Assembly (NCBI GenBank): GCA_013396915.1
Contig: VWZL01000165.1
Span: forward strand, 280,684-344,683
Direction: 5' to 3'
DNA length: 64,000 nt
Source of the DNA: Stercorarius parasiticus
Lineage: Eukaryota > Chordata > Aves > Charadriiformes > Stercorariidae
Both the position numbers and the translations under genes were made by a program. This document shows positions 23,548-36,109 of this stretch, one piece after another. The notes beneath the pieces are model-generated. The model was not told the DNA's origin and did no database searches. It saw nothing but the letters and a program-made list of their open reading frames with translations. Within the stretch, counting starts at the first letter, position 1. The number at the start of each line of letters is the position of its first letter.

Positions 23548-26028
23548 AATCTAGCCACCAACATAGAAACAGAAATACTGATTTAAAAGGCAATCTCACT
23601 TTAAACTCAAATTTGAAAAATTTCCATTAAATTGATGGTATAAATACCCACATTGAATTGATGGTAGAATTTGGAGTCCTCCCTCTTGAAATTGTGCTGT
23701 AAGTAGATTATGTATAAGTTATAAAAATATGTGTGGCTACTCTGATGCTTTCAAATGTTGCACTATGCACTGGAAGGGCTATTCTGTCCATGCACAAAAA
23801 GTCTGAAGTATGTTAAACGCCCTGTCTTGGATTTTTTAATATCTGTGAACCTCATCAGATGTGGAACTAAGGATCATGCTGGAATCGGGTTCATAATCTC
23901 GGGAAAACCTGAACAGATACACAAGCTCCTCTAATTGCCCACAGATGAAACTTCCAAGTGTGCATTTTTTGTAACCTTTTCCTACCTCCTCCTTATTTTA
24001 TTCAATATGCTTTTAAATGTAAGGAATTTCATAACTGGATGTCCTATCCTCACTCTCGTCTCTCCAGTTCTGTAACTAAAAATAAAATTATCATCCTATA
24101 TTTACTCTCTATACCTTTACCCTTTCCTAGAATTGAATGGATTCTGTTCATTCTATGTTTACTCTAGCATCTATATTTAAAATTAGAATATATTCACAAA
24201 CATTTCTGGTATTCTTCCATTATTCACAAAAGTCATGCTGTAAATACTGACCTCCTTTTTTAAATAGAAGGAGATTTGTTTGGTGTTACATTTTCTTCTG
24301 AATTTGAAATTGCTTGAACAATACATTATAAAAGCAAGAGATATAGTCACTCAGTTCACAGAATCTCCAAAGCTTTTATGAAAGTAAATCTTATAGCATA
24401 CATTGGTTATGTATTATTTAAGTGTGTAATTGTATAATTCACCTATGTGAGGGTGACACATTTTATTTTGTAAAGTAGATTAACTCTTTATCTGAAGACA
24501 GCAACATTTCACATGTAGCTTATGGTAATTGGTCTTCTTGCAAGTAAAAGTGCTCCCTAATTATTTTTCTTTTCCTGTCCTAGAGGGAGTGCAACTCAAG
24601 TTGTTTAATTTATGAAGTCATTTTTGTGTTAGGTTAATGCCAAACTGCATTACATTCAGCTAATTTGTTGCCAGGTTGAGTCCCTTATACTTTTTCACTA
24701 CTGATAATAGAGCCAAACTTGTTGTCAATCCAGACTGGAATGTCTATTCTGTCAACATGTTGCTGAAACACACCCTGAAGGGAGCGTTTTGTAGTTCACA
24801 GGAGCTTCATGTCAAGCATTAACATTTTGCAATACTGTATATTTGAAAGTTGTGCCTGAAAGCATGTTGATGAAGACTGTAATAGTCTTCAGAGAGAAGA
24901 TCTGTATTTTCCAGATATGGGCCCTATGCAGAGATGGAGCAGGGGAAGTTTATATAGATTGTGACAGCTCTGGTATAGATTTACTGTGACCAACACCTGA
25001 TAAGATGCTTGAAATCCCCTACATCATACAATGTAAGTGTTCTAAATTCGGATTTGAATTTAAATACAACATGCATGTGAGGAGGGCACTTATAAAACAG
25101 AAGAACGTATGCATATCTAATGCAGAATTTTTGCCCTGACAGAAATGTTTGTTCCACGTATTTCCAGAAGCTGGTGTTTTAGTTTGGGGCTTACTAGAGC
25201 TACCATGCAGAACAAGAAGAACCAGAGATAAATACCAACTATACCTAAGAGATATTGTCTCTAGATTTTCAATTAACTAATAATTCTATGTTTTCAAAAA
25301 TGTGTTATCTAAGAAGTTCATGTTCTCAAATGTATTCCTGGATGTGGCACTGTGATTGAGATGAACAAGGGACGTCAGCAACCAGCACCAGTAGTTATGC
25401 AGCCTGGCTGAGGCAAGATGCGGGAATGACTCCATCAAAACCCTGCACAGCTGTGTAATGGCGCTAGAGCTCTGGCAAGTCAGCCCAGTCTCTCAGCAGA
25501 CATTTGGCTGATGTATGTCCTAATATCTCTGTGGGCATATATATATCCTCTGAAGTGCAGAGTTCAAGAACTGACTTGATTAGGCGGAATCCTGTGATCT
25601 GCCAGCCTTCTGGCTTTGTAATGGTCTGTTAGCTCAGCTAGAGCTTGGAGTCAGCGTGCTCATGGTGTGCCTGGGTAGCAGCACTTTGAACACCTGGGCT
25701 GCCGTTGTGTCTTACCTGCCCTACTCTGTCCAGGCAGTGTGGGTAAGAACTAAGCCAAGAAGTCTTCCCATCAGAGACCAGGCTGAATTGTTTGTCATAT
25801 GAGGCTGGAACATTTAAAGATAGGTGGTGGGTGCAATCTCTCTCTCGTGGCCTTCAGAAGCACCTTTCTCCGTTCATTAATAATGCAAGGGATTTCAGGT
25901 GCTTGTTTTCCAAGGCACCTGAAAGATAAGCACAGAGTAGTTGCCTAAATAAAGAAGACAAGATCAATCCTCAGTGATAGTCCCGGAACTATGGAGTATA
26001 TCAGAATAATGTAAAATCTGTAATACCT
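23548..26028. other. Unannotated sequence, no recognisable gene
   Basis: AT-rich up to about 25300, then a GC-richer part (25330-25770) with a TATA-like CATATATATATCC at 25536-25548. No coding frame. This part may be an old LTR or a conserved element, but I could not match it. Confidence 0.45.
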
Positions 26029-26054
26029 AATACAAAGGTTCATACCTTTGTATT
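26029..26054. repeat. Perfect inverted repeat, 11-bp stem and 4-nt loop
   Basis: AATACAAAGGT (26029-26039), loop TCAT, then its exact reverse complement (26044-26054). The flanks do not pair. Confidence 0.93.
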
Positions 26055-26138
26055 CCCATCTTCTGTGAAGGGTGACAGTATCCAGTTAATATGTAAAAAC
26101 CTACTTCCAATAATTGCTTTCCTTTTTATTTGAAGACT

Positions 26139-26205
26139 GTTTTGTTGTTTGGGGGTTTTTTTTGGCTTTTTTTTTGGCGTTTTTTTTTTTTTTTTTTTAA
26201 ATTTT
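26139..26205. repeat. T-rich low-complexity tract
   Basis: Runs of 8 to 18 T broken by GG and GGC. It could be the reversed poly-A of an insertion on the minus strand, but no retrocopy could be recognised beside it. Confidence 0.85.
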
Positions 26206-26383
26206 CATTAAAGCAGGTGCCATTATAATTTTATTTTAAATACAGATTTTATGGGACAAAAGTCATGTTTTCTTCAGGTAGTTTGTTCCAGGCTGTCTTT
26301 TTCCATTACTTTTCCATGCTGCCACACTGCAGACTTTTTTGATAGTGTTATTAGCCCGGTACTCATATTACTTGCTCCCTCAC

Positions 26384-26397
26384 CATATGTACATATG
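26384..26397. repeat. Short perfect palindrome CATATGTACATATG
   Basis: A 14-bp palindrome made of two CATATG boxes around TA. CATATG is also an E-box-type sequence. Probably incidental. Confidence 0.7.
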
Positions 26398-26762
26398 TAG
26401 GTGTGCGTTCTCTCCTCTTCTCCCCACACATGTATATGTTTCAGGAACATCCACCTTTTAATTGCTTTTGTTTACCATACTTTTGATATAACATATGGCT
26501 TCCATTTCCAGGACATCCACACTGAAAAATACACACTGAAAACCTAAAACATTCTTTTTTTTTCATGTCAGCCAAATAAAACAAACAGAAAAAAAAAAGT
26601 TTCCAAAATTATTTGGTTGTTAAGGGAGAGCATTCTGCTGTGAATTAGGGGACACTTGTAATTTTTGAATTAAATAAGCCTCAGAAATTTAACCTTTGTA
26701 GCAATTAGCAGACTGAAAAACATTGGATATTTGTATTTTTCCAATTTCTTTCTTTATTTCAG

Positions 26763-27001
26763 GATTTTATTGCTATTATCACACTTTTTATGCTTTCTTT
26801 GTTTTGCTTATGGCCAAGTCTGGAAAGAGGCCGCTGTCCTTCACAACCGTACCGGAGCAATATTCACAGTAAAACAATCATGAGCACTGAGGACGGGCAC
26901 TACGGGCCTGCCTGCTTCCTCTTCAGTTTTAATGGAGGAACAAAATTGTATGGGTTTGATTTGGCACTGAATGTATCCAAGAATCAGGCACTGCTGTGGT
27001 A
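26763..27001 (+). other. Coding-like, CpG-containing island after an acceptor-like site
   Basis: A pyrimidine-rich stretch ending TTTATTTCAG at 26762 precedes a region with clearly higher GC and several CpG. Two overlapping frames are open. One (26790-27001) encodes 70 residues ending LYGFDLALNVSKNQALLW. The other encodes about 40 residues including FAYGQVWKEA before a stop near 26882. I recognise neither. It may be an exon of an unknown gene, a 3'-UTR or a conserved non-coding element. Confidence 0.25.
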
Positions 27002-27201
27002 GGAGAGCTGTGCAATGGAATTTAAACTGTCATACAAGAAGGGCTTATTCTGAAGCATGTAGGATCACCTTATGTTCAGATTTGGTACACAAAGCTTCTC
27101 AGCTGCAAGATGATTCCCTTTTTGTTGGTGCTTTTGTCTGAGAATTTCCAGACCTGCAACTCTTAAAGTGATACCTGTGTTTTAAAAAAAACCAAACAAA
27201 T

Positions 27202-27696
27202 CTAAGCCAGAAATGATGAGGGACCATTTGTGCTTATGCCCACGGTCATTGTAGGCCATTCTTGAGAGAGGGAAAACAGTCTGGGAGGACCATCCTCACC
27301 TGAGCTCAGTGAGAGAGGGTACACTGATGCTTTTGAAGATATCAAAGCCCCAGTTTCACCATGAACTCGCATAGGGGATTTCGTCATGTCTGGGAGTAGG
27401 ATTTCATCTACAGTCATGGAAGTATACAGCTCTAGGAGTTTTAAAACAGGTATCAATTACCTAGTATCATACTTCCAAGAAATGGTAAAGATACTTAACT
27501 TACAATGATCAATGATGGCATACAGTGCATTCACATAACTTGGGAGTTTCTGAAAACCATCTTTTTGATCTATTGTGATGTAAAGGAGTTTCTGAAAAAA
27601 GTGTTTTTGCTCTGTTGTGATGTAATTACATGAAGGTATAAATAAGATATTGATGGCAAAAAGGACTACTACAGAATCTATATTAACCTTCTGCAT
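27202..27696 (-). other. Near-continuous minus-strand frame with one stop (unidentified)
   Basis: Two open frames (27696-27457, 79 codons; 27456-27202, 84 codons) lie in the same phase, separated by one TAA. The first contains a 14-residue tandem repeat (YITTEQKHFFQKL then YITIDQKDGFQKL), caused by the 42-bp DNA repeat. The second contains a strong donor-like CAG|GTGAGG with the exon end at 27300, and an acceptor-like CTCCTAG before 27431, giving a 132-nt exon model. The product is not recognised. It may be a decayed coding sequence or chance. Confidence 0.25.
27543..27626. repeat. 42-bp tandem repeat, two copies
   Basis: 27543-27584 and 27585-27626 both start GGAGTTTCTGAAAA and end near TTGTGATGTAA. 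I count seven differences in 42 bases, so the duplication is old. The unit is a multiple of three and keeps the minus-strand frame. Confidence 0.9.
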
Positions 27697-27949
27697 AGGA
27701 GCAAAAGTGGCTATCTCATATCATGGACAGAGCCTTGTATATGAAAAAAGCGTATCTTTCAGATGCACCTTTTCTGCCTTTCCTCTTTCCGAGCTAAAAA
27801 CATCTACTTTACTGCATCAAACCTCATTCACCTCTGAGACTGGATCTAGCTCTGTCCATAACCTGAGCTGAGGGATAACAAAAGGTGAAGTCTATACTCT
27901 TTCTGCTGTTTAGTATCCAAGGACTAATCACTTTCACTATTATAAATGT

Positions 27950-28225
27950 GTGTTTTCTTCCCATCCTAAATTCATCTGCCTTTAAGTACAGGCTTTGGTT
28001 TCTCTTATGTCTTTTTAGTTATATTAAGGAAGCCTGAAATATGCAATATTTTCTCCACATGAAAGTATTTAGACTATTCCACAGACAAATCAACACTTGA
28101 TGCATTGGACGAGCTAAACAGATCAAGCTCCCTGAGTCTCCCACTGTTTGCTCCAGTCCTGTCATTATTCTGTGGCTTCTTTCTTCACCTTCTCCAGTTT
28201 ACAAGAGAATTTTAAAAATACTTTC
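27950..28225 (-). mobile_element. Ancient CR1 LINE fragment
   Basis: The plus strand follows old amniote CR1 order in reverse: CCTAAATTCATCTGCCTTTA, TTTCTCCACATGAAAGTATT, GAGCTAAACAGATCAAGCTC, CCTGAGTCTCCCACTG, TCATTATTCTGTGGCTTCTT, CACCTTCTCCAGTTTACAAG. This is the same part of the element as at 15945-16400. No open frame; no 3' end in this piece. Confidence 0.78.
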
Positions 28226-29390
28226 CTTTTTTGTTGAAAGATTTTAGGATGGTAGAGAAAATATCTATTAGCATTAGCTTTGTCGGAAATACATATATAT
28301 ATATAAAAATGCATACTCTAACAGTCATTGACTTGTAGTTACTCTTCATACATTTAATACGGCTGAATATAGGTCACTTCCTTAATTCAACAATGTCAGA
28401 TTCTTACTAATCTCTGTTTAAGGCTGTCAGACTGTAGTGTCTTATATAGTTGAAGGAGAGAAGTAGTCACAGCGCCAGTTGGCCAACGTACCTGTTACCA
28501 TGCTTTTGAGTCCAGATGCTACAGTAATCCCAAAACCTAAGCTAAGCACCCATAATTGGCAATATTAATTCAGCGTAGAGCCCATAAGGGGTTCTTGCTT
28601 CCTTATTGTGGTGGTTTGACCCTGTAAGTGGTTCATAACAGTATATACAGTAACTTGATCTACTTTATATCTATTTCACATCCTGGGTAAGCCGCTGTTT
28701 TAGTCTGCAAATTAGCAAAGACAATGTGTCAACTGAATCAGTGAATGAGTATGCTACTTGGGAGAGACAACTGGAGGATATTTTACAGGATACACTTGGT
28801 CAGTGGTCGTATTCTTTAGCTTGCTGGTTTGGTTCTGTGTCTTGGTTCTCTCTGCAGTTCATCTGTACTGCATATATGTTAGTTGATATGTGGGCTTGTT
28901 TTTGAATAAATCAAGCAACTCTTCTCTGAGAATCAAAGGTTTTTTTTCCCCTCCAGGTATGATTATCTATGGACTGCGTTCATGAGAAACACATTAGAAG
29001 CATGCTTCTCTCAGACAAGTTCTTCACTTGTCTAACAATACTATCCCAGCAGATCTTGACCATCACCACCCCACAGACACTCACATGCTATGAATATCCT
29101 TGCCCTCATGCTACAAAAATTCCACTCTGGTGGACTCCAGATGCTTTGAAAGGAGAAAACCAAAATACAACAGCAATTATGTTTGTCTTGGGGAGATCTA
29201 GATGTAGTGCTATACACAAAGAATAAGCCCAGTCCACCTCAAACCCACAATGCTGTAAACAAAAATGCTCTGCATCTTCTGGCCTAAAATCCAAGGGTTG
29301 TTCCTGGTGGTAGATACCTTTGGAACTATAGACATAGTCATAATATCTGATTAAATGCACCTGTCTTAATGGACTTCTTAAATTATTAAG
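28226..29390. other. Unannotated sequence with two small inverted repeats
   Basis: No gene recognised. An exact 14-bp palindrome AGAAGCATGCTTCT (28996-29009) is followed by an 8-bp hairpin AGACAAGT..ACTTGTCT with a 5-nt loop (29013-29033). An open frame (28969-29226 plus, 85 codons) follows a polypyrimidine tract ending CTCCAG but has no recognisable domain. Confidence 0.5.
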
Positions 29391-29545
29391 TTCGTGGTGG
29401 TTCAATTCTCCATTCCTGGAGGCTTTCAAGACTCTGCTAGACAAGGACATGACTGATCTGACCTAACTGCAATAGTCCTGCTTCAGGCAAAGTGTTAGAC
29501 AAGGTTTCTTCCAAAGACTCCTTCCAGTCAACTTTTGTATGACTT
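29391..29545 (+). mobile_element. CR1 LINE 3'-end fragment
   Basis: GTTCGTGGTGGTTCAATTCT, CCTGGAGGCTTTCAAGACTC, TGCTAGACAAGGACATGACT, CCTGCTTCAGGCAAAGTG and then AAGACTCCTTCCAG follow the CR1 3' part in order on the plus strand. The terminal octamers are worn (TTGTATGACTTTAA). Confidence 0.8.
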
Positions 29546-31987
29546 TAAGATCCAAAGAGTCTTTGTGATACTCCAGCTGGACCTTCTGCGCAACAGGGGG
29601 CAGAAAGCTTCAAGCAGGATTTCCCTCTTTAAATTCAGAATATCTTCCTGAGTTGGGCTTTACTTTCTAAAAAAACAACAGTCTGTCTTGATTTAAACAC
29701 ATCAGGAGCAGAGAAATTCTTTTCTGAATGAGAAAATTACCTTAAAATTTAATTAGCCTCACAGTTCAAAATATGATTGCTATTTTTTTCTTCTGAATTA
29801 GGGGAAGTGTAGAGGAGTTATATCCAGTCTTCCTTCCCCTCTCCCTCAGGAGCATGTCCTAGTGTGCTTTCTACCATCTTGCTGGGAAACAACTGTAAGG
29901 CTGACAGGTTTTGGTAATACTTACAGTGAGTGTTAAGATTTGACCAATTAGCATTTGTAGTAAATCCTGAAGTCCTCTGATAGAAGACACAGTACAAAGC
30001 GTGTAATTCTTACATCCTGGAGTCTATTAGTATTGGTGTGACTGACTGCTGGTAGGTCTCCAAGACCACTTTGACATAATAAAGGGAGACGAATATGAAT
30101 GTTGTTTAGTTTGAACAACATTAACAAACTTTCTTCTAAGAAGGAATGCATTTGGTTTGTGTGCTACAGCTAAGTTTTAAGTTAGCTGTGCGTTTATCCT
30201 TTCAAAGTAGAGAACACTGGCAACTGTTGTAAGTCTCAAGAAACTGCGAAGGGCTCATTACTTCCAAAAAGTCAAGCCAATCACATGCTCAATGAGTGTG
30301 AAAGTCTGGGATGATCTGATCCTATTTCCCCCAAAGAGATTCAGTGTTTCCCCATGATTTTAGTGCTATGGTTGATACTAAAGTGATTGCACAAAAGAAA
30401 ATCAAAATGGAATTACAAAGCTGAAATACAATCAAGAATTTTTTAACATTGCATTTTTATCCATCTTATTACTTTGACTAGGTCTCAAGCTTGAAACAAA
30501 CGCAAACAACTTTCCTTCTTAACCCCTCACAGTCTCTGGGTTTAGTCAAAAAATGCTTTAATGAAGTGGGTGCTGCAGTGTCTCAGTGACAATGGCAACC
30601 ATGCAGTCAAAAGCATATAAATGAGTAAGGAAATTAGAAAGTCTCCACTTAGGATCAATTGTCTGCGTATTCAGACATATGCGGACATAAATATGTGTCA
30701 CAACCTCCAGCCAACTTTGCTTGAATTGAGAAACCATCTTTCACTCCATTTAACAATGTACTTGAGCCACATTTGAATTTTTATTCATTTCTTCCTGACT
30801 TCTAAAGCAGTGCAGGGAAGGTGGAAGAAAAAGAATGTTGTAAAAGCACCAACCTGATAGAATGTCACTAGGGAAAAATATAACGTGGAGCAGAGACAAT
30901 AATAGCCTGTCTGTCCTTCAGCAATGGGCTACAATAAAAGTTGAGAGTCCTAAGTGAGAATAACCATTTAAGCCTAATCACCTTGACAAATAATGAGATT
31001 GAAAGGGGATGGGAGACAGAAAGACGAATCAAAGTTCCTGCTTATTGAAATGCTCCTTTTAACAACAGTATTTCACCTAGGCTGGGTAAAGGCTGTGACT
31101 TCCTATCGGCTGCCTCAGGAAAAGCATCAATTTGTAACGAATGCTTTTTTTTCCCCCCCCGCTCACATTTTTAAGCGGATCTGCATAAAAATATGAAAAC
31201 CCAGAAAACAATCCTCTACGAATTGAATTTCTTTAAAAGAAATAAAACATAAGTGAAAAAATAAATGAAACAGCACCATTATTTGGATTACATTTATCTT
31301 TAATCCACTTTGTCCTCTATATGAAATACAGTATGAAGACATCTGCCAATATTTTAAAGGCTTCTGCTTGTGTCTGAATTATGTTTTTAAATTAGACCCT
31401 AAAGCTGCATTCTAATGCATTACTTTCATTTACTGGAGTATGCATATACTATAATACTACTCCCATGACATTCTTTATTTAATCAGTCTGAGAGCTGTAC
31501 AGACCCATATCTATTCCCACATAAATCTCTGCCAAATACTGCTGACTTTTAGTTTTAACCTCACTGGCAATGAATGACCTCCTTGGGAAAAAAATGTATG
31601 AAATGGACAAATATTTTAGGGGAAGAAGCAATCTTTTTGGATAATCAGTGGAAGGTATGCAAATCTGACTGGTTCAGAATGGAGGTGGTGTCCTTGTGGT
31701 GAATAGGAACTGCTGCAGTAAACAACTTTAGCCTTTCCTATTAAAGGTTAGGGGGAGTGATTGATATGTTTGACAAAGAAATGTAAGGTCAGGAGCAATA
31801 AAGGCAATCTGTTCTTTATATAAAAAGTACATGAAAAGCAGTACATATACTGGGTATTCTCTAGTTGGTTTTGGTGCACCTGCTATTTCAGAATAATAAA
31901 TGGAGCTGAGTCCCATTGCAGCTTGTGCAGGTAGGAAGCATCACTGTTAACTCACTCTGCAGCCAATAACTGGAACCACAGAAGACA
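29546..31987. other. Unannotated sequence, no recognisable gene
   Basis: AT-rich unique DNA with short overlapping frames only. Confidence 0.5.
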
Positions 31988-32200
31988 GCCATAGAAAAGA
32001 CCTTGAGATATTATCTAGCTTTTTCTCTATTTGAAAACAAGAACAGATATACCTGAACTGTTCCTTACAGCTGTTTTTCTGACTTGTCTTTCAAAACCTC
32101 CAGAGATGGAACTTTGGTGGCTTTCTGAGACAGTCTGTTCTGGTGTATGCCAATCTCCTGTACTTAGGTTCTTCACAAATTTTCTGTTTTTACTAGACCA
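31988..32200 (-). mobile_element. Ancient CR1 LINE fragment
   Basis: CATAGAAAAGACCTTGAGAT, then CTTGTCTTTCAAAACCTCCA, GAGATGGAACTTTGGTGGCT and AGACAGTCTGTTCTGGTGT match the reversed CR1 3' region (GGACCTTGAGATCATC; AAAACCTCCAGAGATGGAGA; GGCAGTCTGTTCCAGTG). It ends in sequence I cannot place. Confidence 0.68.
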
Positions 32201-34184
32201 TTTCAAAGCAGTTTATATCATTTAAACTAGACTATTATGACTGACTCATTTTTTCACACAAAAGATTCCCTCTAATTACAGAATATTTCTCACTTCTTAA
32301 GTCACATTTAGGCTGTGGAAGAGAGGTGTATCCAAGGTAGGTCCAATACCACCCACGGAATATGAAAAAGTACTTCATCAGCAGGGATTTAGGTGACCCA
32401 CGTACATGCCCAGGACCATGGAAGAGCCTATACAGCTCTTCAACTCCCACTGTTGTTGTCCTCCTGCAGTGCAGTCATAAAATCACAACTGCATATCAGG
32501 ATATTCATCTGACCCTTCCATTTCTACAGTGAATATACAATAATTGTGACCAAGGGCTAAACTTTGTGTCTTGGTTTAATGACCTCAAGCTCAAACTGGT
32601 ACACCTTTTTCAACAGTTTAGCAAATTGACCTAGGTAATGACCAACCTCATCTTCAGGACTGGGTCCTCCCAGCTGAGACCAGGGTCTGCTTGTGTGTTG
32701 AATGCTTCTCTCTGAACACTCTCTCCTCCCACAGGGGCCTGACCCTGGGGGAGGTAAGTGGTGCAGAGAGTAGTTTCTCACACAGCTAGCAAAGTTTTCG
32801 GCTAAAAGACAGTTACTAGTAATAAATTTCCCAGCTGTCTGTACTGCCTCTTAGAAACAGAGGAAAGGAAGAGCTCTCTTGCAACTGGGCTCTGGTGTCA
32901 GCCAGAAAGCAACAACTCATTTGCTGGAAGAAGGCTGGATGCACCTTCTGTAACCACTCCTCAGTCGCAGCTCACTGTTCCATCCATATTCCATATCAGA
33001 CACGGATGAAAGGCTACCTTGTTTCTGACTCTCACAGTCATCTGACCACATCTCTGGCCACAGCAATTTGGCTGAAGATTGAATAGTTTGGGTCTGTGGT
33101 GAGCTGGGGCATAGGCTTGGACCAAGGAAGGGATCACAGAGGGACACAAGGAAGGGATCATCAACAGCACCCCCATGCTGTTCCAGGAAGCCTTAACCTC
33201 TCCTTCTGCCTTCAGTTTTCCCTTTTCTTTCTTTCACACTGCGCGCACATTCAATCCTGTCTCTTTAAATCCTTCACTCATGATCTTTTTTCTTCTTCAG
33301 AGGGTAAATCTACCCAAAGGTCTTAACATAAATGCCTGTCCTCTGGACTGAACCCCTCTTTACAGCTTTACACATCCCACAGAAATAGAATTATTTATTT
33401 CAGTAGGTTTATCCTCTGAAGCTAGGATTTTCCAGTTTAGATTCAGATCTCAGGAGAAAAACTTGCAGCACAAGCCATTATATATATCCAGGCAATGACT
33501 CTCAGCTGCCAGAAAATTGCAGGCCGATGAGACATTGCTGTAATCTCTGATTCCAACTGGTCCATGCATTTCCAGTGGCCGTGCATAAAGAGTCTCAGAA
33601 CTGTTCATTAAGTTTGTTGTGAAACCAAGTGTTTAATATCTGTAATTCCAAAGGATCAATAGGAAGTTAAATTGAGTGAAACTAGTTTTGAACTAGTGCG
33701 GTTTCAGAGAAACAGCAGCATCACATATCTCAAAAGAACTCACATTTTAATGTAGCGCCATGAGTTTGAAACTATTTCTACTGTTTTGGGCTGATGAGGG
33801 TTTTTCATTGTTGTTGATTTGCTTTTTAATGAAAAGCTTCGCTGCGCATGTTAAGAAACTGCTGTAAAAAAAGCTGCAATGTTCACAAGTAGAAGCATTT
33901 CTGTTACTGATAGGTTATCAACCACAACCATATTATTTAAAACGGCTTGTCAGCAAGAAGGCTGATTTTGTTTGCTTTTGTGCACCTCGCTTGCATTTTC
34001 ATGTTATTATAGTACAAGTACAAAACCATGTTGGGAATGCATTTGTCTTTAGTAATAGTTTTTTGGTTATTATGGTTTCTTCTGTCTGTTTTATTATAAA
34101 TTACCTGGTTCACTGATTAAAATCTAGGAAATAGTGACTGCACTTTTGGGGTTTTCTGTGCAGCTGCTAGTTCAGTGGTATCTC
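32201..34184. other. Unannotated sequence, no recognisable gene
   Basis: Unique sequence of mixed composition. Short frames on both strands at 32557-33326 overlap each other and have no recognisable domain. Confidence 0.5.
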
Positions 34185-34475
34185 TCTCATCCTTGACAGG
34201 GCACCAGGTCCCCTTTGGGCCTCCCCCCACCCTGACCATGGCCCAGGACCCCATGCCAGCCCCCCAGGGGTGTCAGTCCCTGCCCCAGCAATGCCACAGC
34301 AGGGCTGGTCTCCAGTTCTCTACAGCCCAGCCCTGCACAGCCATGGGTCCCATGGGCTTATGTCCCCATCCCCAGGGAGCTGCTGGTGCCCAGGGCAAGA
34401 GTTGCCCTTGACTGCCCCCAGCTGTCCTGCTGCTGTCTGGGGTGGTGGGTCAGGCCCTGGCTGTGTGAATAATTT
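34185..34475. other. GC-rich island with sharp edges, unidentified
   Basis: The composition jumps to strongly GC-rich (many CCCC and CAGCCC words) and falls back to AT-rich near 34475. Three frames are open through it, as expected in GC-rich DNA with few stops, so none is called. The abrupt edges suggest an insertion such as part of a mobile element, but no LTR, tail or target duplication was seen. Confidence 0.45.
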
Positions 34476-36109
34476 GGTGTAATAGGCTACTGTCAGGCTA
34501 CGATACATTTTCTTCCACCTGAGTGAAGGTAAAAACATTTAGCCCAGGGCAGGCTCCTTGGCTCAGAAACGAGCAGAGAAGTGTCTCGGCGGCAGAGGCA
34601 GGCTGTCAAGAGGCAGGCTGCATCAAACAGCTGTTTCCTGTGTTCTCCAGAATTTCAAGTGAATAGAATTCATGGCATTTTCAGGTATGCTGGTGCTGCT
34701 GAGCTAAAGTGTAGATTATGAGAAATGATAAAGCATTTTGAACAGTCTTAAAAAGGAAAATTATAGAGATGTTAATACAGAAGAAATGCCTAAGTTTCTT
34801 TGGAAATTTCTTAGAAATTTTCTACTTGAAAATTATCATCCTTCCATAGCAATTTAGGACAATGGTTTAGTTCTCTATTATCTCAGTTAGATTTTCAAAA
34901 AAAAAAAACTGTTGAAAGCTCGAGACTACTTAATGGCCTTGTTTCTTAAAAGCACTTATGTAGTTGCCTTGAAGGCTGAAAGAAGAATCCTTGAGAATGC
35001 TGTCTGAAATAGACTGTAAGGAATATGTCATTGCTAGCATGAGAAAAGATCCACTCCATTCCATTCTAGGTGGAATGAATACGTGCCTGCTGTTAAGAAA
35101 AAAGGGGTAGGAGTTGGGGTGCATGAGTTTCACACCATGCCTTGCTTACCTAGCAAATTAGAACTTGTTAAGCTGTTATTTCATCAGCTGCTACCTTCAT
35201 AAAATGACTTTCTCGAAGGAGGACCCTGAAACTTTAGGAGGACGTGACAAGAATGTATCATGGCTTTTTTCTATTTTAGTGGGTTTTACCTTGTGAGTAG
35301 CCAAAAAACTCTAGAAAAAAATATGACATCACAAGCTGAAGTTACACTTCCTCGCATGGGACAGGTGTGCACTCTGGAATGTAGCACGGCAGAGCAGCTT
35401 TAGCAGCAAGGTAGCATCCATATTGCACAACAGAAAGAAGAACAGAGTGAAAGCAATAATGCTGTTCTCTCCGGTTAACACAAGGATTAGGAAAAGTACA
35501 CTTTTCCCTTCCATTCCTCTTCACTTTTTTTTTCCGTTGATCTGTGAAATAAAAGAACAAATAAAAAACAAATCTACATTTGCTATAAACCAGTGATGGA
35601 CTTTGGATTTCTGCCTTCTGGTCTGTGGTGGTTTGTATGAGAAAAGGTCAGGCAAAGGGTGTTCTAACAGAGTCTGTCATGAAGAGTGGAAAACAGCAGC
35701 AGGACCTCTGAAAGGAATAAGGAGCCGAGTGGTTGCATTACCCTCTGTTTCACTAATCATAAAATGCAGCAAAAACATTAAAGAAATTTCTAAGGCTGTA
35801 CTCTGAGAGCCTGCAGAATACAATTTCTTTTCAACAGTCTCTGCCCTGCACTTTGCTGCCAGCCTCAACATGATCCCGTCTAAGTTATAAACCACAAGAG
35901 CTGTGATTAACTTGTGATATACTCCTCTGAGACAGTTTTCCCCAAAATAGTAAAGATCATTCCACAGCATATTTTTTTTTTCTAGCAGTCTCTTTGTTCT
36001 CCATTGACACACTGTATAATTGTGTGATTGTATACTGGTGAAATAGAAGCAATTTCCCATGATAAAAATATCATTGTATAATGTAGTAGATGTTACTAAA
36101 TATTATTAA
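34476..36109. other. Unannotated sequence, no recognisable gene
   Basis: AT-rich. The longest frame (36060-35677 minus, 127 codons) overlaps a plus-strand frame and shows no known motif. Confidence 0.5.

Noticed and set aside
25330..25770. Possible LTR or promoter with a TATA-like box at 25536-25548
   Set aside because: No matching ends, no known element recognised, and TATA-like words are common in AT-rich DNA.
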